Source: Acidobacteria bacterium Ga0077534
GTDB taxonomy: Bacteria > Acidobacteriota > Blastocatellia > Pyrinomonadales > Pyrinomonadaceae
Reading direction: 5' to 3'
Assembly: GCA_001464455.1 (NCBI GenBank)
Contig: LNEI01000017.1
Coordinates: forward strand, 1-64,000
DNA: 64,000 bases
The notes beneath the pieces were generated by a model. That model searched no databases and had not been told where the DNA came from. It saw nothing but the letters and a program-made list of their open reading frames with translations. How positions within the stretch are numbered: the first letter of the stretch is position 1; each line of letters begins with the position of its first letter. Below are positions 16,063-26,204 of this stretch, piece after piece. The position numbers were made by a program, and so were the translations under genes.

Positions 16063-18297
16063 CTATTGAACCACTTCAAACTGGATGTGCTGAGCCGTGA
16101 CCTGTTCTTTTTTCTTCGCGAGCTGATCGGTGACGATCACCTGAAGAATATAATCTCCCGGCAGCATTTGTTCGCTCAGGCTTAAGGCCCCCGAGAGCTG
16201 CACTCGCTTCATGTCCGTTTGTCCGTTCAGATCAACGGGTATCTGCTTGCCGTCGAGGACGAGTTGCCCATCGCGAAAGACCCGTATCCTCGATTGCAAC
16301 GAAGGCTTACGAGCCGAATCGAGTTTTGCATTGTAAACCTCGAAACCGTATTGGAGAACGGTTCCCAGCTTGATCGTCCGGAGTGCGGTGTCCGTCTGCA
16401 ATGTCGATCTTGCTATTCCGGCGTTCGCATCAAAAAGCTTTGCCCAATCCGCCGTGGAATGGCTTTCGATAAGTATGCTCGAAGCCGTAAGACGCCCTTT
16501 CTTCACATCCGGGATCTGAATGAACTGATTCGCGGAGCCGATCTTGCCGCTCTGCGTATCGCGGATCGCGACCCGGTATTGGTAAGGCCCCGCCTTTTTC
16601 ACGGGGAACATGAAAAAGTAAACAAACCCATCGCTGAGGATCTTTTGATAACCCTCGGGGCGGACGGAAAGCGTATAAGTTTTGCGAATTTGATCGGCAG
16701 CAATACCCTTCTCATTGAAACTCGCCGCCCAGACATCAAACACAGCCTTTTTTGATCCGTCAGTCTCGTCTGTGAACTTGATATCCTTCGCCTCAACATG
16801 CAGCAGCGAGCTAACGTATGCTCCGTCCTGTGAATTTCCAAATAGTGCGTTCAGCTTGAGGGATAGATCGTTCACGACAAAAGGCGACATCAGAGCCCGC
16901 CTGAGTTGGAACATCGGCTCACCAGCTTCGATCCCGGGCTGCTTTGCGATCATTTCTTCGGCAAGGTTTAAGAAGCCGCTGCGATACCTCGCTGTCAAGC
17001 CTTTTCTTACAACCTTAATCTCGATCTTATTAAATTTGCGTTTCGCGGCATCAAAAGTTTCCGAGTCCGGTTCGTAGGCGATCAGATAGTAGCTCTGGTC
17101 TTCCAAAACTCTTTTGATGCCGCCGCCGAGATCATTGGTATTCATTACCGCAAATCCACCTGTTTCTTTCGCAAGAATGTCCATTCCCCGCCGCGTTTCA
17201 AACAGCTGGCCGTTGCGCTGAGTCATGACATTCGCCATCCGTTGGGGACTCGGAGCAATGCTCCCAAATGACGCGGTTGGCGTTGACATCTGATCGGCAG
17301 CAGTAATTCCCGTATACACAACCGCACGAACGTCAACCGGGTAAAAAACGACCGAAGCACGGTTGGCCATCTCTACTACCTTTCCAATTTCGCTATCGAG
17401 TCTGGCCGCTTCAGATAATGCTGCGGGATCGAAAGGCCATCCTTCCGAAAATAGGATCACCGATTTTCGGCCCGGTAGCTCAGTCATTCCTCCAACGACG
17501 TATTGCAACGCTGCCATAGTGCCCGTAGCCTTATCCCTTACGTTCACTTCACCAAATCCTTCTGGAGCCCCTGCGCTAACTGACGTGCCTTCACCCTGGC
17601 CTTCTGCTCTTACCAACTGGTCAAACGTTGGTCGAATGGGCGCAAATTGCGAAGGCGCCGCGCTCGGGTTCCACTTGACTTGTTCAATAGCGGCATAGAG
17701 CAGATTTTTGTCCGATGTAAACTGCTGCAAAGTGCCCGTACCCGCACCGGTTCGGACGATAGCAACAAAGTCGCCCTCGACCATCTGCTCGTCAACGAAT
17801 TTTCTTAACGCCCGACGAGTGTACGGCGCATTCTCAAACGCCAAGAAAAGATCATCCACAACCAGAGCGATCGTCCGCCGTACTTGCTCGGGCTTCACGT
17901 TGGTTATCGGAAGCGGAACTGGCTCTCTGCCGGCAACAATTTTAGCAGCCTCCTTCGACTCTTTTGTTTCATTCTGCGCTACCGGCCGGGCTGCGGAAAC
18001 GAATGAAAAATTGGTTATCGGCTGCTTTTTACCGTTCTCGTAGATCTCGATCTCGTCAGGGCGAAGGTCCTTGACGACTCTCCCGCGATCGTCAACAACT
18101 GTGACATCGAGCTGGACCAGGGTGGTTGAGATCTTGACGACATCCGGATCCACGGGCACCGGAGTTTTCGCGGGAGTCGGAGATGCCTGCTGTGCAAGTG
18201 CGTTTACGGACAAGAAACAAATGGTTGAGAGTAAAACAAAGCACTCGGCGAGAATGACGAATTTCCTGTGGAAGTTGATCTTATTTGAGAGCATCAT
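16063..18297 (-). CDS. Secreted VWFA-related protein, tandem copy 3 (degenerate MIDAS)
   Basis: 744 residues. The layout matches its neighbours: signal peptide, beta domain (VVKISTTLVQLDVTVVDDRG), VWA domain and a C-terminal beta region. The metal site is altered: where the paralogs have DLSLS or DLTLS this copy has DLFLA, and the later Asp of SDG/TDG is Glu (FSEG). It should therefore bind the metal poorly or not at all. The start is the ATG at 18297, with AGAAGG 7 nt upstream; earlier codons would overlap copy 2. Separated from copy 4 by 11 bp. Confidence 0.85.
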   Translation of the reverse strand: MMLSNKINFHRKFVILAECFVLLSTICFLSVNALAQQASPTPAKTPVPVDPDVVKISTTLVQLDVTVVDDRGRVVKDLRPDEIEIYENGKKQPITNFSFVSAARPVAQNETKESKEAAKIVAGREPVPLPITNVKPEQVRRTIALVVDDLFLAFENAPYTRRALRKFVDEQMVEGDFVAIVRTGAGTGTLQQFTSDKNLLYAAIEQVKWNPSAAPSQFAPIRPTFDQLVRAEGQGEGTSVSAGAPEGFGEVNVRDKATGTMAALQYVVGGMTELPGRKSVILFSEGWPFDPAALSEAARLDSEIGKVVEMANRASVVFYPVDVRAVVYTGITAADQMSTPTASFGSIAPSPQRMANVMTQRNGQLFETRRGMDILAKETGGFAVMNTNDLGGGIKRVLEDQSYYLIAYEPDSETFDAAKRKFNKIEIKVVRKGLTARYRSGFLNLAEEMIAKQPGIEAGEPMFQLRRALMSPFVVNDLSLKLNALFGNSQDGAYVSSLLHVEAKDIKFTDETDGSKKAVFDVWAASFNEKGIAADQIRKTYTLSVRPEGYQKILSDGFVYFFMFPVKKAGPYQYRVAIRDTQSGKIGSANQFIQIPDVKKGRLTASSILIESHSTADWAKLFDANAGIARSTLQTDTALRTIKLGTVLQYGFEVYNAKLDSARKPSLQSRIRVFRDGQLVLDGKQIPVDLNGQTDMKRVQLSGALSLSEQMLPGDYILQVIVTDQLAKKKEQVTAQHIQFEVVQ

Positions 18298-18325
18298 GAT
18301 TAAACCTTCTGACCGGTGTCCGCAG

Positions 18326-20470
18326 TTACTGCACCACCTCAAACTGCACATACTGACTAGTGACGGTCTTTTTCTTTGAGCCGGACTGTTCTAAAACCAC
18401 TATTTGCAGCACATAGTCGCCGGGCTGCAGATTTTCACCGAGTTCGATCGCGTCGTTGTGCAGGTACGTACCTGCCGGCGTCGAGATTGAAACCGTGTCG
18501 ACCCTCGTCTCCTGCGACTGAAAGACGAGCTTCTGATCGTGAAAAACACGCGTCTGGATCTGCAGATCCGCCGGCTTCTTTCGAATATTGAGCAGTTCTA
18601 CGCCAAACCGTAAGACAGTTCCCCGCTCAAATGTTCTAACCGCCGTCGCAAATCGGGAAGCAGTACCATCCTGAGCCCCACTGGTCTTCGTCAGGTCTTG
18701 CTTTGCCACATTCTCAAGGACGATCCCTGACATTGTTATTCCATCTTTCTTTAGATTGGGAACTTCGATGAATTGGTTGGCTGACCCGACCTCAGTACTT
18801 TCGCGGTCCATCAGCGCAACGCGAAGCTGGTACGCGCCGGGCTGTTTGATCGGGAAAATGAAACTATACGCGATGCCGTCTTTCTTGACCCGCTCTAGCT
18901 GATCGGCTTTGACCAGAGTCGACCCGGTCGCGTTATTTTTGTCGACGGGCACGCCGTTGTCACCGTATGTGATCGCCAAAATATCAAAATTCGCCTGAAA
19001 GTCACCATTGGGGAGTTTTTTGAAGACCAGATCTGCCGCATTGATGTGCAGGAATGAATGCACAAAATAACCTGACTTCGGCGAATGTCCAAAGAGTGCA
19101 TTGAGTTTAACGTTCACACCGTTCATCCCGAACGGCGACGTCAACGCTCGCATTATCTTTGTCGGGTAATTGAGATCGACAACGATCCGCTTCTCTTCCT
19201 CACCAACGAAAAATCCGCTGCGGTGCCGAACGGATGCTCCTTTTCGCGTGACTTTGACGTCGATCTTATTGAATTTGCGTTTGTCCGCGTCGAATGTCTC
19301 GTCGTCGGGTTGGTATTCGACCAGATAGTAACTTTGATCTTCAAGTACCTTTTGAACACCGGCACTGAGGTCGTTTCTGTTCGTATAAGCAAAACCGCCG
19401 GTTTCCTCCGCAAGGTAGTAAAGCCCCTGTTGGCTGTCAAACAGCGCGGTTGCCCGATCGCTGATCCGGGAGCCGAGCGACTGCTGGACATTGTCATTTT
19501 GAGTGTTCGGGTCGTATAAGGCGTCTCGTGCGGTGAAGCCCGTGTATTCCAGCCCCCGAGCGTCCATCGGATAAAAGATGACGGATTTTTGATTTGCCTC
19601 GGCTGTGAGCTTTTTGAGAAATTCCAAAATTCGCGCTGCCGCAAAGCTCCCGCCTTCCATCCGGTTGAAGATCCTCATCCCGTCCGAAAACATGATGACC
19701 GACTTTCTGCCGGGAAGTTCGCCCATCCCGTTTACGATATATTTGAGAGCACCGAGCGTTCCGGCCGTAAAGACACTCTCGCGAAAATCCGAGACTCCTT
19801 CCTGAAATTCTCTCTCTACTTTCAGGTCCTCCTTGTCCGGCATTAGCTCGCTGCCATCGCCCCCGCGTCGAAGCATCTCCTGCATTGTCGGCTCGATCGG
19901 ATCGAACGAGCCGAATCGCCCCATGCCCCGCGGATTCCACTTGACCCGCTCGATCGCCGCGTACAATTGACGCCGGTCCGAAGTAAACTGCTGCAATGCC
20001 CCGATGCCGGCACCGGTGCGAATTATGGCGACCAGATCCCCCTCTTCCATCTGCTCATCGACGAACTTCTTCAACGCCCGCCGTGTGTAGGCAGCACTCT
20101 CGAACGAAAGCGAAAGGTCGTCCACCACGAGGCCGATCGTCCGCCTGATATTCTCGGGGCGCAAAACACGCGGAGGTACGGGGATCGCATCTTTTGCGGA
20201 GTCCTTTGCTTCCGGCTTCTTCGGCGCAACCGAAATAAATCTAAGGCCCGTTATCTGCTGCTTTTTCCCATTCTCAAAGATATCCACCTCATCCGCCCGC
20301 AGATCGCTGACAGCCTTGCCTTTCGAGTCATGAACCGAAACGTCGAGCCGAATAAGGCTGGTCGAAATGCGAACCACGTCGTTGTTGGGCGGCGTTGGGT
20401 TGGGCGACTGCGACCAAATCGGCAAAACACAAAACATTGCAAATAAAAGTTGGAATAGTATCTTTTTCAT
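18326..20470 (-). CDS. Secreted VWFA-related protein, tandem copy 2
   Basis: 714 residues. Signal peptide MKKILFQLLFAMFCVLPIWS; beta domain with VVRISTSLIRLDVSVHDSKG and DEVDIFENGKKQQIT; VWA domain with intact MIDAS (DLSLS, FSDG); acidic insertion near residues 205-225; C-terminal beta region ending TSQYVQFEVVQ. Its N-terminal half is very close to copy 4, so copies 2 and 4 are probably the closest pair. It starts 25 bp after copy 1 ends, consistent with a single transcript. Confidence 0.86.
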   Translation of the reverse strand: MKKILFQLLFAMFCVLPIWSQSPNPTPPNNDVVRISTSLIRLDVSVHDSKGKAVSDLRADEVDIFENGKKQQITGLRFISVAPKKPEAKDSAKDAIPVPPRVLRPENIRRTIGLVVDDLSLSFESAAYTRRALKKFVDEQMEEGDLVAIIRTGAGIGALQQFTSDRRQLYAAIERVKWNPRGMGRFGSFDPIEPTMQEMLRRGGDGSELMPDKEDLKVEREFQEGVSDFRESVFTAGTLGALKYIVNGMGELPGRKSVIMFSDGMRIFNRMEGGSFAAARILEFLKKLTAEANQKSVIFYPMDARGLEYTGFTARDALYDPNTQNDNVQQSLGSRISDRATALFDSQQGLYYLAEETGGFAYTNRNDLSAGVQKVLEDQSYYLVEYQPDDETFDADKRKFNKIDVKVTRKGASVRHRSGFFVGEEEKRIVVDLNYPTKIMRALTSPFGMNGVNVKLNALFGHSPKSGYFVHSFLHINAADLVFKKLPNGDFQANFDILAITYGDNGVPVDKNNATGSTLVKADQLERVKKDGIAYSFIFPIKQPGAYQLRVALMDRESTEVGSANQFIEVPNLKKDGITMSGIVLENVAKQDLTKTSGAQDGTASRFATAVRTFERGTVLRFGVELLNIRKKPADLQIQTRVFHDQKLVFQSQETRVDTVSISTPAGTYLHNDAIELGENLQPGDYVLQIVVLEQSGSKKKTVTSQYVQFEVVQ

Positions 20471-20495
20471 ACGCGCCGTTCAGCCAATCTCAGGC

Positions 20496-22604
20496 TTATT
20501 GACCGACTAACTCAAACTGTGTTGCCTGTGTCGACATCTTCTTCGAACCCTTGCTTAGTTCGTCTGTGACAATGACTTGGATAATGTAGTCTCCCGGCAG
20601 CATGTCCTTTCCTAGCTCAAAGCTGCCCATTGCTGTGATCGTCTCGATCCCGTCGCTCGGAATTACCGCTGGCTGGCTCTCAAATATCACCTTATCTTCG
20701 TAAAAGACCCTGAATTGCTGGATCAGTTTCAAAGGTTTTCCCAGTTTGTCCTTACCTCGATAGATGCTGTAGCCAAAACGCACCAGTGATCCCGCCGTAA
20801 ATCGTCGAAGCGAGGTATCGAGATGCGGATCGGCGTCATACGCCACCTGCTTACTTTCCACTATCGCCTTTTGCCAAATATTCAGGGGAACAGTCTCAAA
20901 GATAAGGCCCGACAAGGTCAATCGGTCACTGTGAAGTTTCGGTATCTCGATAAACTGCCCTGCCGATCCGACTTTCTTCGTGACCGAATCATAGATCGCG
21001 ACGCGAACCTGATAACCGCCGGGATTTTTGACCGGGAAAGCAAAGTTGTAGACAAATCCCTTTTTCTGGACCCGTTGATAGGCCGATTCCTGAAGTTTGA
21101 TCTTGTACCGCTTGGCAAATTCATCGATCGATGTCCCTCGATTGCCGAACGCTACTCCGACGATGTCAAAGTCGGCCAGGTAAGTTCCGTCGGCCTCTTT
21201 TGTAAACGTCAGATCACCCGCATTTATATGAAGATAAGACTTTACGTTAAGGCTATTTTTTTCACCGGCAACAAAAAAGGCGTTCAGGTGAAGCGGAATA
21301 TCGTTTACCGCAAACGGCGAGGTCAGTGCCTTGATTATCGACTCCGTAGCGGTCAACGTCGGCTTCGCCATTTCTCGACTGTCAACACCGAAGAAGCCAC
21401 TGCGATATCGCACCTTTGCATCCGGACGTTTTACCTTGATCTCCAGGCTGTTATACCGGTTGCGTTTTGGATCAAAGGTTTCCTCATCAGGCTGGTAGCC
21501 GATCAAGTAGTAGCTCTGATCGTCGAGGATCTTGTCTATGCCTTTGTTAATGGCGTTGCTGTTGACGATCGAAAACCCGCCTGTCTCACGTGACAAATAG
21601 GCTGGACCTTCCTGTCCATCCCAGACTTCCTTATCGCGACCCGCGACCATCGCCGAGACCTGATCGCTCCCCATATCAAAGGTATTGTCTTCACCCATTA
21701 GTCCGGGTGCGATCAGTCCCTTTGCTTCGATGGTATAGATCACCACGGAGCTTCGATTGGCAAGATCAGTAAGGCGCCGGACCGAATTAAGGATTGCGTT
21801 CCTTGCCGAGCCGCTGGGCGAGGAAAGCCCGTTCCGACTACGCGGGAAAAGTACAAACCCGTCGGTCAATAAGACGACCGATTTCCGACCGGGCAGATCG
21901 CGTATTCCGTCAATAATTTGATACATGGACGTTAATGAGGCGTTCACCATCATGTCGTCCCGGAATCCTTCTCCCTGGGTTTCACCGGCGCTCACCCAGG
22001 GCCGTATAGCGTTCACTGTTCCGATCTTGCCGGAACCGGAAAGATTGAATCGCGAATTTTCGACGGCAGCCATTAACTGTCTCTTGTTGGTCGTGAGCTG
22101 CTGGAGAATTCCGACCCCGCCGCCGGTTCGAACGATACCGACAAGATCGCCGTCCTGGACCTGCTCCTTGACGAATTTCTTTAAGGCAGACTTCACCCAA
22201 TAGGCGCTTGTGAACGACAACGTCAGGTCGTCTATCACGATCGCGATCGTTCGCCGCACGTTCTCTGGCTTTGCCTCAGAATTAACCTCCGGAGCAGCAG
22301 GAAGATTCCTATCTTTTTTGACCGGTTGCTCTGCTTTCCTTGTCAAGTTAGAGATAAACGAGAAATTAGAAATGTCCTGCTTCTTTCCATTCTCGAATAT
22401 CTCGATCTCATCGGGCCGAAGATCGGTGATGACCTTGCCCTTTTTGTCGGTCACCGTCACGTCGAGTTGGATGAGGTTCGTCGATATACGGACGACATCG
22501 CGAGCGTCAGGCGGCGTCGGCTTAGGTGCGACTTGGGCATCCTGGGTTAACGCAGAAACTGAAACAAGAAATAGGAGCGAGAAAGTGGCCGCAAATGTCC
22601 TCAT
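20496..22604 (-). CDS. Secreted VWFA-related protein, tandem copy 1
   Basis: 702 residues and first of four tandem paralogs. A signal peptide (MRTFAATFSLLFLVSVSALT) precedes the beta domain VVRISTNLIQLDVTVTDKKG. The VWA domain has DLTLS at about residues 126-130, with Thr in place of Ser, and TDG later, a plausible metal site. The C-terminal half matches the others and ends TQATQFELVGQ. The promoter should lie in the 117 bp between this gene and the divergent transglycosylase gene. Confidence 0.86.
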   Translation of the reverse strand: MRTFAATFSLLFLVSVSALTQDAQVAPKPTPPDARDVVRISTNLIQLDVTVTDKKGKVITDLRPDEIEIFENGKKQDISNFSFISNLTRKAEQPVKKDRNLPAAPEVNSEAKPENVRRTIAIVIDDLTLSFTSAYWVKSALKKFVKEQVQDGDLVGIVRTGGGVGILQQLTTNKRQLMAAVENSRFNLSGSGKIGTVNAIRPWVSAGETQGEGFRDDMMVNASLTSMYQIIDGIRDLPGRKSVVLLTDGFVLFPRSRNGLSSPSGSARNAILNSVRRLTDLANRSSVVIYTIEAKGLIAPGLMGEDNTFDMGSDQVSAMVAGRDKEVWDGQEGPAYLSRETGGFSIVNSNAINKGIDKILDDQSYYLIGYQPDEETFDPKRNRYNSLEIKVKRPDAKVRYRSGFFGVDSREMAKPTLTATESIIKALTSPFAVNDIPLHLNAFFVAGEKNSLNVKSYLHINAGDLTFTKEADGTYLADFDIVGVAFGNRGTSIDEFAKRYKIKLQESAYQRVQKKGFVYNFAFPVKNPGGYQVRVAIYDSVTKKVGSAGQFIEIPKLHSDRLTLSGLIFETVPLNIWQKAIVESKQVAYDADPHLDTSLRRFTAGSLVRFGYSIYRGKDKLGKPLKLIQQFRVFYEDKVIFESQPAVIPSDGIETITAMGSFELGKDMLPGDYIIQVIVTDELSKGSKKMSTQATQFELVGQ

Positions 22605-22721
22605 ACTTCAAAAAACTCCGGACGGTTTGATAGGTTTTGCTATCATAGTATTAATCAGGCTTCTTTGAAAGCACTTTTGCCGGACAATCCAAACCGTCCA
22701 GACCGAATCTAACCCTCTAAG

Positions 22722-25019
22722 ATGAATCAAAGTTTTACAAAATTTCCAGTTTCACTAGTTTGGATCGCGATCCTTTTTATTGTCGGCTGCTCGGCGCAGC
22801 AGACCGAGGAGCAGGCTCTGCAATCGCTCAGGCAGATGACAAGCAGCGGAAAGCTTCCGGCTGAAAGCGTCGTCGCCGATATCGAATCGAGGTTTGCCAA
22901 TCGCAAGGCCGGTGCATTGGCCAAACTGCTTCGGGCGAGGATCCGAATGGATGAGAATGATCACACCGGGGCGGCGGCAATACTCAATTCCGATGTTTTC
23001 AAGCCGCGGACAAAGGTAGAAGACCATGCTTTATGGCTTCGCGGCAAGGCCCTTCAGCTAGGCGGCAGCCACCCCGAAGCGCTTGCAGTGCTGGGCCAAT
23101 TGATCAAGGATCATCCGGATTCGATCCGTATCCGCGAAGCCAAGCTACTCTGGGCATCCATGGCAGTTGCAGCGGGCAAGGCGGTCGAGGTGCCGCCGAT
23201 GCTGGTCGATCTCGCCAGCCAAAATGACGGTGACGCACTGCTTCTGACCGCCAAGGCTTATTCTGCTCAGAATTCACAGGCGGAGGCGATCCAATATTTT
23301 CGCCGAGCATACTTCTTCGGAGCCGGGACCAATGCGGCAAAAGAAGCGGAGCTGAGATTGCAATCGCTCGGTCAGCCGCTGGTTCCGCAAAATTCTGACG
23401 AGCAGCTTGCAAGGGCGGAAAAACTCCTTGCGTCGGGCTCGTTTGTCGATTCGGCAGCCGCTTTTTCAGCACTTTCGTCATCGTTTCCTGCAGCGATGAC
23501 CCCGACGGTTCAAGCCAAATGGATAAAGACCCTCGCGTCGGCCGGTAAAATGGCCGAAGGCCAGTCGATCCTTGCCGCGATACCTACTTCCGCAGCGAAC
23601 GAGCGTGAACAGGCGTATCGCGACCTGGTCATGGGCTATGCCAAAGCAAGACAATGGGTCCCGCTTCGCTCAACCGTAGATGCGATGAAGGCCGCTTTTC
23701 CGAACGGAAAACTCGTGCCAAAGACAATGATCGATGCCGGACTCGCCGCTCGGGACGGAAAGAACCGCACTGACGAAGGTTATTACTTCAACTCCGCCCT
23801 CGCGGCATTCCCGAACGCACCCGAAGTCGCACTCGCACAATTTGAAGCCGCCTGGTTCCAGCATGAACAGGGAAACTTTACGGTCTCGTCGCAGATGTTC
23901 ATCGAGCATCTCGCTAAATACGCCGACAAGGATAATACGAACCGCGGAAAGGCAGGATATTGGGCCGCACGAGACAGCGAGCGAGCGGGTAAGATCGCGG
24001 ACGCGTGCACACTCTACGACGCAACCGCCTATCGCTATTCGGCGAACTGGTACGGATACCTTGCAGTGGGCCGGCTATCAACGCTCAGATCGCAAGGCCA
24101 ATGTTCTGGTAACACTGCCCCGTCTGCATCAGTTGCCAAGGCTGCTGCCACGTTGAAATCAGTAACCGTCGTTCCAGAAACCGCCGGAGAGAAAGAACTA
24201 GAACGAGCCGCTAAGAGCGATGACCTTTCGATCATTGGTCTTTTCGATTGGGCGATGGAGGAGCTGAACGAGGCGAAAAAGACTGCCGGAAACAGTCCGA
24301 AGGTAAATACCGCTCTCGCACGCCACTATCGCTGGAAAGGCGATAATACAAACGCACTGATCGTGATGATGCGAAGCTATCCCGATTACGCGCAGATGTT
24401 CCCTGAGGAAATGGACCGCGAAACGTGGGCTTTCTTTTATCCGCTGAGCAATTGGCAGGAGATCAAATATTGGGCGGGCCAGCGTCGTCTCGATCCGTAT
24501 CAGGTCGCTGGACTTATTCGGCAGGAATCGGTCTTCACACCTGCGGCAAAGTCACCGGCAAACGCTCACGGCCTGATGCAGCTGCTCGTTCCGACCGCAC
24601 AGTCGGTCGCCCGAAAATACGTATCCAAAACAGCTTCGGTATCAGCAACCGCTCTGTATCAACCGCCGCTGAATATCGAGCTCGGCACGGCGTATATGCG
24701 CGACCAGCTCGACAAATTTGGCCGCATCGAATACATGGCCGTCGCCTACAACGCCGGCCCCGGCCGCGTGCCGCAATGGCGTGCGACGCTGCCCGCCGAG
24801 ATCGACGAATTTGTCGAAAAGATCCCGTTCAAGGAAACCAAGGGTTATGTCCAGGGCATTATCCGCAACACCGCCCAGTACCGACGCCTATACGACGAAA
24901 ACGGCAACTTCAAACCAAATGTCGGCACACGCCCGCTCCGCAGCGAGATCGAGTCAAAACCCCGCGATCAATTTTTGGCTGAGAACCCCGAAGCCGTAGT
25001 TGACGACGACGCAAAATAA
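22722..25019 (+). CDS. Soluble-type lytic murein transglycosylase (lipoprotein)
   Basis: 765 residues. The signal peptide ends in a lipobox (FIVGC), so it should be an outer-membrane or periplasmic lipoprotein. A long alpha-helical, TPR-like superhelical region (about residues 30-570) is followed by the catalytic SLT domain: GLIRQESVFTPAAKSPANAH holds the catalytic Glu, then GLMQLLVPTAQSVA and the conserved VAYNAGPGR. It cleaves peptidoglycan with formation of 1,6-anhydro ends. It resembles E. coli Slt70 in architecture. The methyltransferase gene starts 4 bp after it. Confidence 0.92.
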   Translation: MNQSFTKFPVSLVWIAILFIVGCSAQQTEEQALQSLRQMTSSGKLPAESVVADIESRFANRKAGALAKLLRARIRMDENDHTGAAAILNSDVFKPRTKVEDHALWLRGKALQLGGSHPEALAVLGQLIKDHPDSIRIREAKLLWASMAVAAGKAVEVPPMLVDLASQNDGDALLLTAKAYSAQNSQAEAIQYFRRAYFFGAGTNAAKEAELRLQSLGQPLVPQNSDEQLARAEKLLASGSFVDSAAAFSALSSSFPAAMTPTVQAKWIKTLASAGKMAEGQSILAAIPTSAANEREQAYRDLVMGYAKARQWVPLRSTVDAMKAAFPNGKLVPKTMIDAGLAARDGKNRTDEGYYFNSALAAFPNAPEVALAQFEAAWFQHEQGNFTVSSQMFIEHLAKYADKDNTNRGKAGYWAARDSERAGKIADACTLYDATAYRYSANWYGYLAVGRLSTLRSQGQCSGNTAPSASVAKAAATLKSVTVVPETAGEKELERAAKSDDLSIIGLFDWAMEELNEAKKTAGNSPKVNTALARHYRWKGDNTNALIVMMRSYPDYAQMFPEEMDRETWAFFYPLSNWQEIKYWAGQRRLDPYQVAGLIRQESVFTPAAKSPANAHGLMQLLVPTAQSVARKYVSKTASVSATALYQPPLNIELGTAYMRDQLDKFGRIEYMAVAYNAGPGRVPQWRATLPAEIDEFVEKIPFKETKGYVQGIIRNTAQYRRLYDENGNFKPNVGTRPLRSEIESKPRDQFLAENPEAVVDDDAK

Positions 25020-25022
25020 TCG

Positions 25023-25625
25023 ATGTCCGAATGGGGCGGCTACATTCTCGAAGATTACCAGTTCGAATTCGAGCGGGGGGCGCGGATTCTGGATGTGGGT
25101 TGCGGCTCGGGCGATCAGTTGATCGAGCTTCAAGCTGACGGTACACGAGTTTTCGGCATCGATATCGACCTCGGATCGCTCGCCGAATGCCGCAGACGCG
25201 GACTGAACGTCACTGCCGGCCAAGCCGAAAAACTCCCATTTGCCGATGCCAGTTTTGACGGAATTCTGTGTAAGGTCGCCCTTTCGTACACTGATGACCG
25301 CCAGACCATTGCGGAGTTCGCCCGCATCCTAAAACCCGGCGGAACTGCGTACATAATTACCCACGGCGCTGGCTACTATCTCAAATACCTGTTCAAGGGC
25401 AAGGCACTTGCCACGCGCTTCTACGGTCTCCGCTCGGTTGTAAATACAACATTTTTCTCCGTGACCGGAAAACGTTTGCCCGGCTTTCTCGGAGACACCA
25501 TTTACCAGTCGGAAAGCCGGCTTAGGAGGATGTATGAGGCGAATGGACTAGACCTGATCTCAGCACGGTCGAGCCGTGGCTCATTTAGACGCCCAGTGTT
25601 TATCTATCACAAACTACAGCGTTAA
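25023..25625 (+). CDS. SAM-dependent methyltransferase
   Basis: 200 residues with a class I methyltransferase fold. Motif I is ILDVGCGSGDQLIEL near residue 23; the acidic end of strand 2 is FGIDID; and LPFADASFDGILCKVALSYT is motif IV/post-I. ARILKPGGTAYIITHG follows. This is the Methyltransf_11 type. The substrate cannot be told. It is 4 bp after the transglycosylase stop, so it is likely co-transcribed with it. Confidence 0.85.
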   Translation: MSEWGGYILEDYQFEFERGARILDVGCGSGDQLIELQADGTRVFGIDIDLGSLAECRRRGLNVTAGQAEKLPFADASFDGILCKVALSYTDDRQTIAEFARILKPGGTAYIITHGAGYYLKYLFKGKALATRFYGLRSVVNTTFFSVTGKRLPGFLGDTIYQSESRLRRMYEANGLDLISARSSRGSFRRPVFIYHKLQR

Positions 25626-25742
25626 CACGTAGAGGATACACCGTTTATTTTTCTTCTTCTGGAAGATCATTCAGCAATGATATAATCAGGTTTCCGTTTT
25701 CTTGAACTAGGTAGCATCTTTTCCGAACAGGGGGATTTCCTT

Positions 25743-26204
25743 ATGACCAAGCTTAGCGTCAATCGTAAGCAATATGAGGTCGATGATGATCTGGACACGC
25801 CGCTTTTGTGGGTTATACGTGACAGCATCGGTTTGACCGGGACGAAATATGGGTGCGGCGTCGCTCAGTGCGGCTCGTGTACGATCCATGTCGACGGCCA
25901 TGCAAAACGCTCGTGCGTGACACCGATGAAAGCAGCCGTCGGCAAAGAGATCACGACGATCGAGGGCGTTTCCCCGGATTCGACCCATGCTCTGCAAAAG
26001 GCTTGGATCGCTGCCGACGTTCCGCAATGCGGTTATTGCCAGTCCGGCCAGATCATGTCCGCCGCGATCCTGCTAAAGGAAAACAAACGTCCGACCGACG
26101 CCGATATCGATTCCGCCATGTCCGGCATCATTTGCCGCTGCGGGACGTATCCACGCATCCGCGAAGCCATAAAACAGGCCGCGATCAACGGAGGTGGAAA
26201 ATGA
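25743..26204 (+). CDS. (2Fe-2S) subunit of molybdenum hydroxylase (IorA-like)
   Basis: 153 residues. The N-terminal plant-type ferredoxin domain has [16 protein letters not shown]; the C-terminal domain carries the second cluster cysteines in [10 protein letters not shown] and CRCGTYPRI. This is the two-cluster subunit of the xanthine oxidase family, closest in layout to isoquinoline 1-oxidoreductase alpha. A TATAAT box at 25681-25686 lacks a clear -35 partner. No FAD subunit is encoded nearby, so electrons probably go straight from the clusters to the cytochrome encoded downstream. Its stop overlaps the next start (ATGA). Confidence 0.93.
   Translation: MTKLSVNRKQYEVDDDLDTPLLWVIRDSIGLTGTKYGCGVAQCGSCTIHVDGHAKRSCVTPMKAAVGKEITTIEGVSPDSTHALQKAWIAADVPQCGYCQSGQIMSAAILLKENKRPTDADIDSAMSGIICRCGTYPRIREAIKQAAINGGGK

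Noticed and set aside
25853-26200. Upstream extension of the molybdenum subunit
   Set aside because: It overlaps the iron-sulfur gene in another frame. The real start has GGAGGTGG and the Tat signal directly after it.
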